From: Pseudomonas sp. URIL14HWK12:I12
Lineage (GTDB): Bacteria > Pseudomonadota > Gammaproteobacteria > Pseudomonadales > Pseudomonadaceae
Assembly: GCF_003097135.1 (NCBI RefSeq)
Contig: NZ_QEQL01000002.1
Span: 62,001-126,000, forward strand
Reading direction: 5' to 3'
DNA length: 64,000 nt
Shown piece by piece: positions 8,578-17,587 of this stretch. A model generated the notes under the pieces. It did not search any database and was not told where the DNA came from. It was given only the letters and a program-made list of their open reading frames with translations. Position 1 is the first letter of the stretch, and each line of letters starts with the position of its first letter. Position numbers and translations under genes: made by a program.

Positions 8578-8607
8578 CCCCTCAAGCGCTGATCGGCGCT
8601 TGAGGGG
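8578..8607 (+). terminator. Intercistronic hairpin between pstS and pstC
   Basis: A perfect 12-base stem (8578-8589 with 8596-8607; arm CCCCTCAAGCGC) closes a 6-base loop just after pstS, followed by ATTTC and no real T-run. Such elements usually act as partial terminators or 3' stabilisers, so the abundant binding protein is made in excess over the membrane components. The structure is seen; the role is inferred. Confidence 0.7.
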
Positions 8608-8628
8608 ATTTCGTGCGAGTGGACCAAG

Positions 8629-9627
8629 ATGACCGATAACTCCCAAGTGCTGTCCACTGTGATTGCAGACAAACAGAACGAAAGCGAAGCGCGCGCCGCC
8701 CGCGATCACCGTCACGATGTGTGGTTTCGCCGCACGGTGCGTGGCGCTGCGATGGTCGTGCTGGGCCTGCTTGCGTGCATTGCCGGCTCCACCCTGTGGG
8801 GCGGCGCCCAGGCCTTCCATACCTTTGGCCTCGATTTTTTCACCAGCACCGACTGGGATGCCGTCGGTGAACGTTTCGGCGCCGTGGTGCCGGTGTACGG
8901 CACGCTGGTGACCGCCTTCCTGGCGCTGGTGATTGCCGTGCCGGTTAGCTTCGGCATTGCGATCTTTTTGACCGAAGTGGCCCCGCCGTGGCTGCGCATG
9001 CCGATCGCCTCGGCCATCGAGCTGTTGGCCGGCATTCCTTCAATCATTTATGGCATGTGGGGGCTGTTCGTGTTCGCCCCGTTCATGGCCAATCACATCA
9101 GCCCCTGGATCAACGATTATCTGGGTGCCATCCCTGGCGTCGGCGTACTGTTCCAGGGCCCGCCCTTGGGCATCGGCGTACTCACCGCGAGCATCGTGCT
9201 GGCGATCATGATCATCCCCTTCATCACCTCGGTCATGAACGAGGTGTTTCGCACCGTGCCGACCCAGCTCAAGGAGTCGGCCTATGCCTTGGGCGGAACC
9301 ACCTGGGAGGTGGTGTGGGACATCGTGCTGCCCTACACCCGCTCGGCCGTGGTCGGCGGCGTGTTCCTGGGCCTGGGCCGCGCCCTGGGTGAAACCATGG
9401 CGGTGACTTTCGTGCTGGGCAACGCCCACCAGCTCTCGGCTTCGCTGCTGATGCCGGGCAGCTCAATCGCCTCGGTGATCGCCAACGAGTTCACCGAAGC
9501 CTATTCAGACATGCACCGCAGCTCGCTGATCGCGCTCGGCTTCCTGCTGTTCGTGGTGACCTTCATCGTGCTGGCCATCGCCCGCCTGATGCTGATGCGC
9601 CTGTCGCGCAACGAGGGGGTTAAATGA
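8629..9627 (+). CDS. pstC: Phosphate ABC transporter permease PstC
   Basis: A 332-residue inner-membrane permease with six or so transmembrane segments after a charged N-terminal tail of about 45 residues. The binding-protein-dependent transport signature (ESAYALGGTTWEVVWDIVLP) lies around residues 217-236, where the ATPase docks, and ELLAGIPSIIYG is a PstC landmark. With PstA it forms the phosphate channel. It is the short form of the subunit, unlike the much longer PstC encoded by the main pstSCAB-phoU operon of pseudomonads. It overlaps pstA by 4 bases (ATGA). Confidence 0.93.
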   Translation: MTDNSQVLSTVIADKQNESEARAARDHRHDVWFRRTVRGAAMVVLGLLACIAGSTLWGGAQAFHTFGLDFFTSTDWDAVGERFGAVVPVYGTLVTAFLALVIAVPVSFGIAIFLTEVAPPWLRMPIASAIELLAGIPSIIYGMWGLFVFAPFMANHISPWINDYLGAIPGVGVLFQGPPLGIGVLTASIVLAIMIIPFITSVMNEVFRTVPTQLKESAYALGGTTWEVVWDIVLPYTRSAVVGGVFLGLGRALGETMAVTFVLGNAHQLSASLLMPGSSIASVIANEFTEAYSDMHRSSLIALGFLLFVVTFIVLAIARLMLMRLSRNEGVK

Positions 9628-10496
9628 GTTCGCCCAACGAAAACCTGTACCGCAAGCGCGCGCTCAAGAACGGGCTGGCCATGGCCTTCGCCTGCGCTGC
9701 AACCGCTTTTGGCTTGCTGTGGCTGGTGTGGATTCTGTTCACCACCATCACCAATGGCCTCTCTGCCCTGGGGCCTGCGCTGTTTACCCAGATGACACCG
9801 CCCCCCGGCTCGCAGGGCGGCCTGGCCAATGCCTTCTATGGCAGCCTGCTGATGTCGGCGGTGGCCTTGATCATCGGTACCCCCATCGGCTTGATGGCCG
9901 GGGTGTGGCTGGCCGAATTCGCCCGGTACACACGCATGGGCACCATCGTGCGCTTCATCAACGACATTCTGCTGTCGGCACCGTCTATCGTGCTGGGGCT
10001 GTTCATCTACACCGCGTTCATCCTGCCGGTCAGCGCCTTGACCAATCATCAGGTCGGTTTCTCTGCCCTGGCTGGTGGCCTGACCTTGGCGTTGCTGGTG
10101 ATTCCAGTGGTCGTGCGGACCACCGACGAGATGCTCCAGCTGCAGCCGGGCACCATGCGTGAAGCAGCACTGGCCCTGGGCGTGCCGCAATGGAAGATGA
10201 CCCTGCAGATCATCCTGCGCGCCGCCCGGGCTGGTGTCATTACCGGCATCCTGCTGGCACTGGCACGCATCACCGGTGAAACCGCGCCGCTGCTGTTCAC
10301 CGCCTTCGGCAACCAGTTCTGGAGCAGCGACCTGCTCAAGCCGATCGCCAGTGTGCCGGTGGTGGTGTTCCAGTACGCCATGAGCCCCTTCGAGGATTGG
10401 CATGCCCTGGCCTGGGCCGGCGCGCTGGTGCTGACCCTCTTCGTGTTGGCCCTGAGCCTGTTCTCCCGTTTGATTCTTCGTGAAAGGTCCCACTGA
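9624..10496 (+). CDS. pstA: Phosphate ABC transporter permease PstA
   Basis: A 290-residue inner-membrane permease, partner of PstC. It has six predicted membrane segments, the [16 protein letters not shown] stretch typical of PstA, and the ATPase-docking loop [20 protein letters not shown] near residues 173-192. Length matches the short PstA form. The start overlaps the pstC stop by 4 bases and the stop overlaps the pstB start by one base (TGATG), so the three are translationally coupled. Confidence 0.93.
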   Translation: MSSPNENLYRKRALKNGLAMAFACAATAFGLLWLVWILFTTITNGLSALGPALFTQMTPPPGSQGGLANAFYGSLLMSAVALIIGTPIGLMAGVWLAEFARYTRMGTIVRFINDILLSAPSIVLGLFIYTAFILPVSALTNHQVGFSALAGGLTLALLVIPVVVRTTDEMLQLQPGTMREAALALGVPQWKMTLQIILRAARAGVITGILLALARITGETAPLLFTAFGNQFWSSDLLKPIASVPVVVFQYAMSPFEDWHALAWAGALVLTLFVLALSLFSRLILRERSH

Positions 10497-11269
10497 TGAC
10501 TACCGCCGCGCCCGTGCGTACCAAGATCCAGGTCCGCAACCTCGAGTTCTTCTACAACGGTCACCGCTCGCTCAACTCCATCAATATGGACATTCCGGAG
10601 AAGCAGGTCACTGCCATCATCGGCCCGTCAGGCTGCGGAAAGTCGACCTTGCTGCGCGTGTTCAACCGTATCTACTCGATGTACCCCAAGCAGGAGGCCA
10701 AGGGGGAAGTGTTGCTCAACGGCGAGAACATCCTGGCGTCGAATTACTCGATGAACCGCCTGCGCAGCCACGTGGGCATGGTGTTCCAGAAGCCGGTGCC
10801 GTTCCCGATGTCGATCTACGACAACATTGCCTATGCAGTGCGCCACCACGAAAAGCTCGGCAAGCGAGAAATGGAAGAGCGGGTCGAGCAGGCCCTGCGC
10901 GGCGCTGCGCTATGGGATGAGGTCAAGGACAAACTCAACAAGAGCGGCTCGGGCCTTTCCGGTGGCCAGCAGCAACGGCTGTGCATCGCCCGCACCATCG
11001 CCCTGCGCCCACAAGTGCTGCTGCTCGATGAGCCGACCTCGGCGCTCGACCCAATTTCCACTGGCCGCATCGAGCAGTTGATCACCGAGCTAAAGGAGCA
11101 ATTCACCGTGGTGATCGTGACCCACAACATGCAACAGGCCGCGCGCTGCTCGGACTCCACTGCATTCATGTTCATGGGCGACCTGATCGAGCACGGCGAC
11201 ACCGACACCATCTTCACCAAGCCGAGCAAGAGCCAGACCGAGGACTACATCACCGGGCGTTTTGGCTGA
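10496..11269 (+). CDS. pstB: Phosphate ABC transporter ATP-binding protein PstB
   Basis: A 257-residue ABC ATPase. Walker A (GPSGCGKST) lies at about residues 42-50, the signature LSGGQQQRL near 155-163, and Walker B ([12 protein letters not shown]) near 174-185, followed by the switch His in [10 protein letters not shown]. It powers phosphate import through PstCA. No phoU follows; the next gene, 30 bases on, faces the other way. This operon therefore looks like a secondary high-affinity phosphate importer without the PhoU signalling component. Confidence 0.95.
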   Translation: MTTAAPVRTKIQVRNLEFFYNGHRSLNSINMDIPEKQVTAIIGPSGCGKSTLLRVFNRIYSMYPKQEAKGEVLLNGENILASNYSMNRLRSHVGMVFQKPVPFPMSIYDNIAYAVRHHEKLGKREMEERVEQALRGAALWDEVKDKLNKSGSGLSGGQQQRLCIARTIALRPQVLLLDEPTSALDPISTGRIEQLITELKEQFTVVIVTHNMQQAARCSDSTAFMFMGDLIEHGDTDTIFTKPSKSQTEDYITGRFG

Positions 11270-11299
11270 CGCAAGCGGGTTGCCAGCAGGCTGAAGCGT

Positions 11300-12064
11300 T
11301 CACACCCTCTGCACCTCGACCAACCCGGTACTCATGAAGGGCGCCACCAGCGCCTCGTCCTCGGCGCTGGTGATCAGCCGCCAATGGCCGCTCACCGGCG
11401 TCCAGTGCTGCTGGTTGTCGCGCCCCAGCTTGCTGGCGTCGGCCAGCACGAATACCTCGGCCGCCTGCTGCAGCATCTTGTCCTTCAGGTAGGCCTGTTC
11501 CGCGCTGGCCTCGCATAGCCCGCGGCCAGCCACCACGCCGTCGGCGCTGACGAACACCTTGTCGGCGCTCAGCCGCTCCAGCATGGCCAGGGCCGCAGGG
11601 CCGAAAGTGCACAGGCTCTCACTGCGCAGGTCGCCGCCCAGCAAGGTCACGCGGCCTTCGGGAAGTTCCTGCAAGGCGGGCAGCGCCAGCAGGTTGTTGG
11701 TGATCACATGCAGCCCGCGGCGCTCGCTCAGCAGCCGCGCCAGCGCGGCAGTGCTGGTGCCGCCATCGAGCAGCAGCGTGTCATGGTCGTGGATGTGCGC
11801 CAGCGCCGCGCGGGCCATGCGGGCCTTTTCGGTGGAATGCTGGCCGCTGCGTTCCTGCAACGACTGCTCTGGCTCGCGTGCCCCGATGTGCGCGGCCCCG
11901 CCATAGGTGCGCATCACCAGGCCCTGTTCGGCCAGTGCCGTCAGGTCGCGGCGCACCGTTGCCTCCGAGACACCCAGCAAGGCGCAGAGGGTCTCGACAT
12001 TAGCGTTGCCTGGGTTGGCGTGGACGAACTCAAGCAGGGTATGGCGGCGGTTGGCGACTTTCAT
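11300..12064 (-). CDS. DeoR/GlpR family transcriptional regulator
   Basis: A 254-residue regulator. An N-terminal winged helix-turn-helix (VETLCALLGVSEATVRRDL, about residues 22-40) is followed by the RTYGGA linker and a DeoRC sensor domain with the LLLDGGTST and NNLLAL motifs. These domains bind phosphorylated sugar intermediates and usually repress a neighbouring catabolic operon. It is the last gene of a leftward run starting at 19635, 42 bases after the SDR gene, so it is probably the operon's own repressor. ATG at 12064 is chosen over an upstream in-frame TTG. Confidence 0.88.
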   Translation of the reverse strand: MKVANRRHTLLEFVHANPGNANVETLCALLGVSEATVRRDLTALAEQGLVMRTYGGAAHIGAREPEQSLQERSGQHSTEKARMARAALAHIHDHDTLLLDGGTSTAALARLLSERRGLHVITNNLLALPALQELPEGRVTLLGGDLRSESLCTFGPAALAMLERLSADKVFVSADGVVAGRGLCEASAEQAYLKDKMLQQAAEVFVLADASKLGRDNQQHWTPVSGHWRLITSAEDEALVAPFMSTGLVEVQRV

Positions 12065-12106
12065 GAAGCGTCCGTTCGGCGGTGGCAATCTGGGCGCTAC
12101 TCTACC

Positions 12107-12793
12107 TTACAAGGAGGCGCCGCCACACATGATGAGGGTTTGCCCAGTGATCGCCGCGGCCGACGGGCCGGCAATGAAGGCGGCGTAGGCTGCGACTTCC
12201 TCGGGGGTAACGAAACGCCCCAGCGGGGGCACACGGGGCGGTGTGCCCTGGCGGCCCGGGTCGCGCAGCATGGGCGTGTCGGTGGCGCCTGGGGCGATGA
12301 TGTTGGCGGTGATGCCACGGGGTGCCAGCTCCATTGCCCAGCTGCGCACCAGCCCTATCAACGCCGCTTTGGTCGCCGCGTACTGGCTGCGCCCTGCGGC
12401 GCCCTGCCAGGTACGGCTGCCGATCACGATCACTCGCCCGCCGCCCGCCAGGCGGCCGGCGAGGCGGTCGACCAACTGTGTGGCGGCCTCGACATGCAGG
12501 CGCCACATGGCAGCGCCCGCGCTCAGGTCCAGCTCACCCAAGTGCGCGGTGCGCATGATGCCTGCGGCATGAACCAGTGCCTGCAGAGGGCCGACCTCAC
12601 CGAGCGCCGCGTCGGTCGCCTCGCGGTCACTCAAGTCGACGGCGCGCCAGGTGAACGCCGGGTGCTCCAGCGGCGGGCACTGGCGCGACAGCCCCAGCAC
12701 TGCCCAGCCTTCTGCCAGCAGTCGCTCGGCGATCGCCAGCCCGATGCCGGAACTGGCGCCGGTCACCAACGCGGTTCGGGGTTGTTCGCTCAT
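12107..12793 (-). CDS. SDR family oxidoreductase
   Basis: A 228-residue classical short-chain dehydrogenase. It has the nucleotide-binding TGASSGIG motif (11-18), catalytic Ser126, Tyr138 and Lys142 (YAATK), and HAAG where NNAG is usual. The C-terminal TGQTLIMCGGASL resembles the sugar-alcohol and 3-ketoacyl branch. The ATG at 12793 follows a strong AAGGAGG site. Its place in the sugar-acid operon, 11 bases after the sialidase-like gene, suggests oxidation or reduction of a polyol or aldonate intermediate. The exact substrate is unknown. Confidence 0.86.
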   Translation of the reverse strand: MSEQPRTALVTGASSGIGLAIAERLLAEGWAVLGLSRQCPPLEHPAFTWRAVDLSDREATDAALGEVGPLQALVHAAGIMRTAHLGELDLSAGAAMWRLHVEAATQLVDRLAGRLAGGGRVIVIGSRTWQGAAGRSQYAATKAALIGLVRSWAMELAPRGITANIIAPGATDTPMLRDPGRQGTPPRVPPLGRFVTPEEVAAYAAFIAGPSAAAITGQTLIMCGGASL

Positions 12794-12804
12794 CGTTGCC
12801 TCCT

Positions 12805-13929
12805 TCAACGCAATGCCGCCAGTGGCAGGTGCACGTGCACGTGCTTGATCTTCTGCCGAAAGTAGGTGAAGGCCACATGAAGGCTGCCGTCACGGGCCTG
12901 GATCACGCTGGGGTAGGAGAATTCGCGGTTGAGTTTTTCCTGGGAATTGTTGGTCAGGCAGAAGCCGTCGCCCTGTTCGAGGTCCAGCCGCCCCGGCCAA
13001 GTGCGGCCTTCGTCATGCGAGAGCATCAGGCTCATGGGCGCACGGGGGATGCCCCACACTGCGGCACGGCCGTCTGCATTGGCGCCGGGCACTACGCGCT
13101 CGTCGCCTTCGTCTTCGATCTCGTCGTACAGCGAAGCACGGCGGGTGCTGATGCCTTCGGCATTGATCGGGTTGCACGCCAGCGCCAGCTCGCCGCTGGC
13201 CAGGCGCACGAACTGGATGGACGAGTTGTTGTTGGGCAGCTCGGTAGGCTCTGGTGCCGACCAGGTGCGGCCACCGTCGTGAGACCTGGACGCGTGAACA
13301 TGGTCGGCCCAGCGGCTGCGAAACAGCCCCAGCAGGCTACCGTCGGCCAATTGCTGCACGTTCATGTGCACGCAGCCGGTGCTGGCCGGCACGTCATGGC
13401 GCGTCCAGCTGCGGCCGGCATCGGCGGAAATCATGACCGCACTGACGTCGTGGCTGCCCACCCATTTCTCGCCGGGCAGGGCGATGCAGTACCACACTGG
13501 CAGCACCCAGTCGCCGTTGGCCAGGATTGCCGGCGGCTGGCGTACGAAAATGCCCGGCTCGTCGAACAGCGTTTCGACCGGGCCCCAGCTCAGGCCGCCG
13601 TCCTCGCTCAGGCGGCGGCGGATAATGGCGGTTTCCTGATTGCCTGATACCTGCGCGGTCCAGATCAGCCACAACGGCCCATCCGGGGCCTGGAAGAGGA
13701 TCGGGTTCTGCTCGGAACGGGTGTCGTCCTGGCTGAGCTTGACCGGCTCGCTCCAGGCTTGCCCCGGCGCCTTGCGCGAGAGCAGTACGAAGATGTCGGC
13801 CATGCCTTCCTGAGTGCCTGCGAACCAGGTACACAACAGCGTGCCGTCGGCCAGCTCGTGCAGGTTGGCGGCGTGGTTCTGGGCGTAGGGCGTCGGCAGG
13901 TAGGCGTCCTCACGGTGTTCAGTTGGCAT
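12805..13929 (-). CDS. Sialidase-like (BNR/Asp-box) six-bladed propeller protein
   Basis: A 374-residue protein with at least four Asp-box motifs of the form S-x-D-x-G-x-[ST]-W: SEDGGLSW, SADAGRSW, SHDGGRTW and SHDEGRTW. It belongs to the BNR_2/exo-alpha-sialidase-like superfamily, with a beta-propeller fold. No signal peptide is visible, so it should be cytoplasmic and is unlikely to be a secreted neuraminidase. The start overlaps the end of the symporter gene by 11 bases and follows a GGAGG site. Within a transport and sugar-acid operon it probably hydrolyses or isomerises an imported sugar derivative; true sialidase activity is doubtful because no sialic-acid kinase or epimerase is present. 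Confidence 0.82.
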   Translation of the reverse strand: MPTEHREDAYLPTPYAQNHAANLHELADGTLLCTWFAGTQEGMADIFVLLSRKAPGQAWSEPVKLSQDDTRSEQNPILFQAPDGPLWLIWTAQVSGNQETAIIRRRLSEDGGLSWGPVETLFDEPGIFVRQPPAILANGDWVLPVWYCIALPGEKWVGSHDVSAVMISADAGRSWTRHDVPASTGCVHMNVQQLADGSLLGLFRSRWADHVHASRSHDGGRTWSAPEPTELPNNNSSIQFVRLASGELALACNPINAEGISTRRASLYDEIEDEGDERVVPGANADGRAAVWGIPRAPMSLMLSHDEGRTWPGRLDLEQGDGFCLTNNSQEKLNREFSYPSVIQARDGSLHVAFTYFRQKIKHVHVHLPLAALR

Positions 13930-15337
13930 TGGAAACCTCCGGTTTGGCAGCCTGGCCCTTGTTGCGGCCCGCGCCGGGCAGGCAGCGTTCGATGAGGATC
14001 ACCACGGCTGGGGTGGCCAGGGCAATGTACATGTTGTCGATACCATAGGGGTTGTTCATCAGGTACCAGGCGCTGGTTGTCACGGTGGCCGCCGCCAGGC
14101 CCAGGGTCGCGCCACGGGTGGTGGCGAAGAACGGAAGGTAGATCGCAACCAGCGCGACCACAGTGATCGACAGGCGCAGGGCGCGGGTGAAGAACGACAG
14201 GTTGAGAATTTCCGGCACGAAGAACACGAAGATCAGCGGCAAGAACCCGATCACCAGGCCGATGCGCTTGGTCATGCGGAATTCGGTTTCGGCATTGGGC
14301 TTGAACATCGGCACGTAGAAGTCGCGCACCACCAGCGAGGCGATGGCCAGCGCCACGGTGCTGACGCCCACGAAGATCGAGGCCACCAGCGAGATGGTCA
14401 CCACACCTGCCATCCACGGGCTCATGGCCTGTAGAAATACCGGCATTGCGTAGAGGCTGTTCATGTCTGGGTACAGGTATTTGGCGGTGACCCCGATCAG
14501 GCCCAGTGCCAGCGAAATCGGCAGGCACAACAGCGCGGCCCAGTAGGTCGAGGCCCGCGCGGCCTTGGCGTTACGGGTGGAGGAAATGGCCTGGATGATG
14601 AACTGGGTGGAGAAGATCGCCCCCGCCGTGCCGATGATCCACGCAGCGACCTTGGAGCCACCGATGGCACCGTCCCAGGTGAAGTAATGCGCCGGCAGGC
14701 CCTGGTGAATCTTGTCGAAGCCGCCGGCCAGGGAGATTGCAGTGCCCAGCACGATCAGCACGCCCACGTATTTCACGGCCGTGTGCAGGATGCTGACGTA
14801 GGCAACGCTCTTGAGGCCGCCGAACACGTAGTAGAGCGTGCTGATGATCGCCGTGATGAACGCTGCCACCGGCAGATTGATCTTCAGCACCGTGCTGATG
14901 GCGGCCGCGCCGCTGATGTAGTTGCCGACGTTCACCAGCAGCAGGGCGTAGATCATGATCACCGACACCATGAGTTTGGTAGAGCGCCCGTACTTTTTCT
15001 CGATGAAGCCGGAGATGGTGTATTCGCCCGAGCTATAGAGCTTTCGCGCCATCAACAAGCCAAACAGCGGAAAGCCGATTGCCGCCGAGATGACCGCCCA
15101 GGAGGCTGCCATGCCGCTTTCGAACGCTGCCTGGGCCGTGCCTACCGTGGATTTGGCGCCGATGTACTCGCTCATCATCAGAATGCCCACTACGTAGGCC
15201 GGCATGCTGCGTGATGCCACCATGTACTGCTCGCTGGTGCGGCTGCGCAGGCGCAAGCTCAGCCAGGTGGTGAAGAGGATGTACAGCACCACCATGGCGA
15301 TGATGATCATCGTGTCTTTCGAATCGAAGGTTGCCAT
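13919..15337 (-). CDS. Sodium:solute symporter (SSS family)
   Basis: A 472-residue inner-membrane transporter with roughly 13 hydrophobic segments. The early R-S-R-T-S-E-Q-Y-M-V-A-S-R stretch and the GFIEKKYGRSTKL loop are characteristic of sodium:solute symporters of the sialic acid, sugar or carboxylate type. It should import the substrate of the surrounding operon with Na+. It lies 45 bases after the kinase-dehydrogenase gene and overlaps the sialidase-like gene. The substrate cannot be assigned from sequence; the neighbouring enzymes point to a sugar acid. Confidence 0.88.
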   Translation of the reverse strand: MATFDSKDTMIIIAMVVLYILFTTWLSLRLRSRTSEQYMVASRSMPAYVVGILMMSEYIGAKSTVGTAQAAFESGMAASWAVISAAIGFPLFGLLMARKLYSSGEYTISGFIEKKYGRSTKLMVSVIMIYALLLVNVGNYISGAAAISTVLKINLPVAAFITAIISTLYYVFGGLKSVAYVSILHTAVKYVGVLIVLGTAISLAGGFDKIHQGLPAHYFTWDGAIGGSKVAAWIIGTAGAIFSTQFIIQAISSTRNAKAARASTYWAALLCLPISLALGLIGVTAKYLYPDMNSLYAMPVFLQAMSPWMAGVVTISLVASIFVGVSTVALAIASLVVRDFYVPMFKPNAETEFRMTKRIGLVIGFLPLIFVFFVPEILNLSFFTRALRLSITVVALVAIYLPFFATTRGATLGLAAATVTTSAWYLMNNPYGIDNMYIALATPAVVILIERCLPGAGRNKGQAAKPEVSNAN

Positions 15338-15382
15338 TGTTATCGCTCCAGAATTGTTGTTGTGTGGGGCGGATGAACCAAC

Positions 15383-17587
15383 TCAAGCAGGGGGGCGGGC
15401 GGCCAGTTCCACCGCCTGCCGCAGCGCTTCGATCAGGCTGCGTTCGTCGGCGACACCCTTGCCTGCGATGTCGAACGCGGTGCCGTGGTCGACCGAGGTG
15501 CGGATCACCGGCAGGCCGATGGTCACGTTGACCCCGGCCTCCAGGCCCATCACCTTGACCGGGCCGTGGCCTTGGTCGTGATACATGGCCACCACCGCAT
15601 CGAAATCGCCGCGGCCTGCGCGGAAGAACAGCGTGTCGGCCGGCAGCGGGCCCTCGACGCGCCAGCCGCGGGCGCGCAGCTCGTCGATGGCGGGCTGGAT
15701 CTTGGTCTGCTCCTCGCCATAGCCGAACAGGCCGTTTTCGCCAGCGTGGGGGTTGATGCCACACACCGCGATCAGCGGGTCGGCGATGCCAGCCCGCACC
15801 AGCGTCTGGTGGGCACGCTCCAGGGTGCGACGCACCAGGCCGGGCTCGATGCGGGCAATCGCGTCGATGATGCCGATGTGGGTGGTCACGTGGATCACCC
15901 GCAGGGTCGGCGTCATCAGCATCATCGACACTTCTTCGACACCGGTCAGATGCGCCAGCAGCTCGGTGTGGCCGGGGAAGAGGTGCCCACCGGCGTGCAA
16001 CGCTTCTTTGTTCAGGGGGGCAGTGCAGATCGCCTGAAGCTCGCCCGCTTCGGCCAGCTTCACGGTGTGGGCGATGTATTGGTAGGCAGCGTCACCGGCC
16101 AACGCCGAGAGCTTGCCGTAGGGCAAGCCCTCGGGGATCAGGCCCAGGTCGATGCAGTCGATGGTGCCCGGCTCGTAGAGCGCCTCGCGTGGGTGCTGGA
16201 TCGCATGAACCTGCATCGAGCCACCGACGATGCGGTTGGCGCTTTCCAGCCGCTTGGCATCGCCGATCACCAGCGGTTTGCACATCGCATGCACGCGCTC
16301 GTGGGCCAGGGCCTTGACGATGATTTCCGGGCCAACGCCGGTGGCGTCGCCCAAGGTGATGCCGATAACGGGACGTTCAAGCATAGGAGGCTCCTGCCCG
16401 GCATTGGCCGGGCACAGGTCGAGTTGCCGCCAGGCGGCACATAGGGCATCCGGGGCACCGAAGGCGCCGGCCTTGGTGATCACGGTCAAGGGGCGGCCTT
16501 GGTGCATCGCATGCCCCCGTACCAAGCCCGGCGCGGGCTCTGCGTACAGTTCAAGGTGGCCAATGCCGGCGACGTCGAGTAGCGCGCGGGCGGTTTCGCC
16601 ACCGGTGGCTATCAGCGTGCCAGCCAGGTACAGGGCCGGCTGCAGGCTGGCAGCCAGTGCCTGGCTGAGGGCAGCAGCTTGATCGCCGAGGCGGCTGCGT
16701 TGGCTGACGGTCACCACCACGTCACGGCCGCTGGCCAAGGCCTCGGTGATGGCCCCCAGATGGTCGGCAGTGCCGCTCAGCAAGGCGTGAGGGTCAAGCA
16801 CAGTCGTTAGCGCGCCGCTGGCCTGCGCCAGGTGCACGGCCTGCCCGTGGGAGTGGGAAGCCATCGAACCGACCACGCTGAGCACAGGGCCCTGTGCGCG
16901 GTGCGGAGCCTGCCGGGTGTTGGCCTGCAGCCACGGCCCCAAGGCCTTGGCCAGGCCCGCCGAACCGACCCAGAACAGCTCCTGCCAGTGCGCTGCGCTG
17001 GCTGCGGCGATCACGGCGAGGTCTTCATCGGTGCTGGCATCGCAGATCAACGCCTGCACACCATCGGCCAGTGCCTGGCGCAGGTGTTCGCTCGCCTGCG
17101 CCAGTGCCGAGCGCTCCAGATGCGCACAGCGCAAGCCCTGTGCACGCAATGCGGCGACCAGGTCAGCGCTACCGGCCAAGCCTTCATTGCGCCAAGTTTC
17201 GCTCTGGTGCACCGGTGCGCCATCCAGCCACTGAACTCCCTGGCGAGTCGTACGCCCCAGCGCGGGATAGGCCGGGGCGATCAGCGCCAGCCCTCGCTCG
17301 CTCAGCGCCGCTATCTCGGCGGCGTAGTTGCCGCGCAGGGTCGAATCGATCTTTTTGTACAGGCCGTAACTGTCATGGCCTGGTACGGCCAGCACGCGGT
17401 GGTGTTCGAGCGCTGCCGCCTCGGGGGGCATGCGCCGGGTATCGAGGTCCAGCGCCACGACATCCGCGCCGGCTGGCAGCGGCTCGTGGGCCTTCAGCGC
17501 GACTGCACAGCGGGCACGGCCAGCGAACCCGACTGCGCAATCGGCTGCGCCGGTGAGGTCGTCGGCCAGGATCAGCAGGCGCTTCAT
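15383..17587 (-). CDS. Fusion: four-carbon acid sugar kinase (DUF1537) + PdxA2-type 4-phospho-tetronate dehydrogenase
   Basis: A single 734-residue reading frame with two complete enzymes. Residues 1-401 are a four-carbon acid sugar kinase: ADDLTGA at 8-14, KKIDSTLRGN in the N-domain, GGETA and TKAGAFG in the C-domain. Residues 402-734 are a PdxA-family dehydrogenase: TLGDATGVGPEI, PGHTELLA, NPHAGE and MYHDQGHGP supply substrate and metal ligands. DUF1537 kinases phosphorylate D-threonate, L-threonate or D-erythronate, and PdxA2 oxidatively decarboxylates the 4-phosphate to dihydroxyacetone phosphate. There is no stop between the halves, but AGGAG remains ahead of the internal ATG at 16384, so free PdxA2 might also be made. 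The start at 17587 overlaps the upstream stop (ATGA). Confidence 0.88.
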   Translation of the reverse strand: MKRLLILADDLTGAADCAVGFAGRARCAVALKAHEPLPAGADVVALDLDTRRMPPEAAALEHHRVLAVPGHDSYGLYKKIDSTLRGNYAAEIAALSERGLALIAPAYPALGRTTRQGVQWLDGAPVHQSETWRNEGLAGSADLVAALRAQGLRCAHLERSALAQASEHLRQALADGVQALICDASTDEDLAVIAAASAAHWQELFWVGSAGLAKALGPWLQANTRQAPHRAQGPVLSVVGSMASHSHGQAVHLAQASGALTTVLDPHALLSGTADHLGAITEALASGRDVVVTVSQRSRLGDQAAALSQALAASLQPALYLAGTLIATGGETARALLDVAGIGHLELYAEPAPGLVRGHAMHQGRPLTVITKAGAFGAPDALCAAWRQLDLCPANAGQEPPMLERPVIGITLGDATGVGPEIIVKALAHERVHAMCKPLVIGDAKRLESANRIVGGSMQVHAIQHPREALYEPGTIDCIDLGLIPEGLPYGKLSALAGDAAYQYIAHTVKLAEAGELQAICTAPLNKEALHAGGHLFPGHTELLAHLTGVEEVSMMLMTPTLRVIHVTTHIGIIDAIARIEPGLVRRTLERAHQTLVRAGIADPLIAVCGINPHAGENGLFGYGEEQTKIQPAIDELRARGWRVEGPLPADTLFFRAGRGDFDAVVAMYHDQGHGPVKVMGLEAGVNVTIGLPVIRTSVDHGTAFDIAGKGVADERSLIEALRQAVELAARPPA

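Noticed and set aside
7456..8820. 454-codon leftward open frame opposite pstS
   Set aside because: Antisense shadow of a highly conserved gene; no ribosome-binding site or family resemblance.
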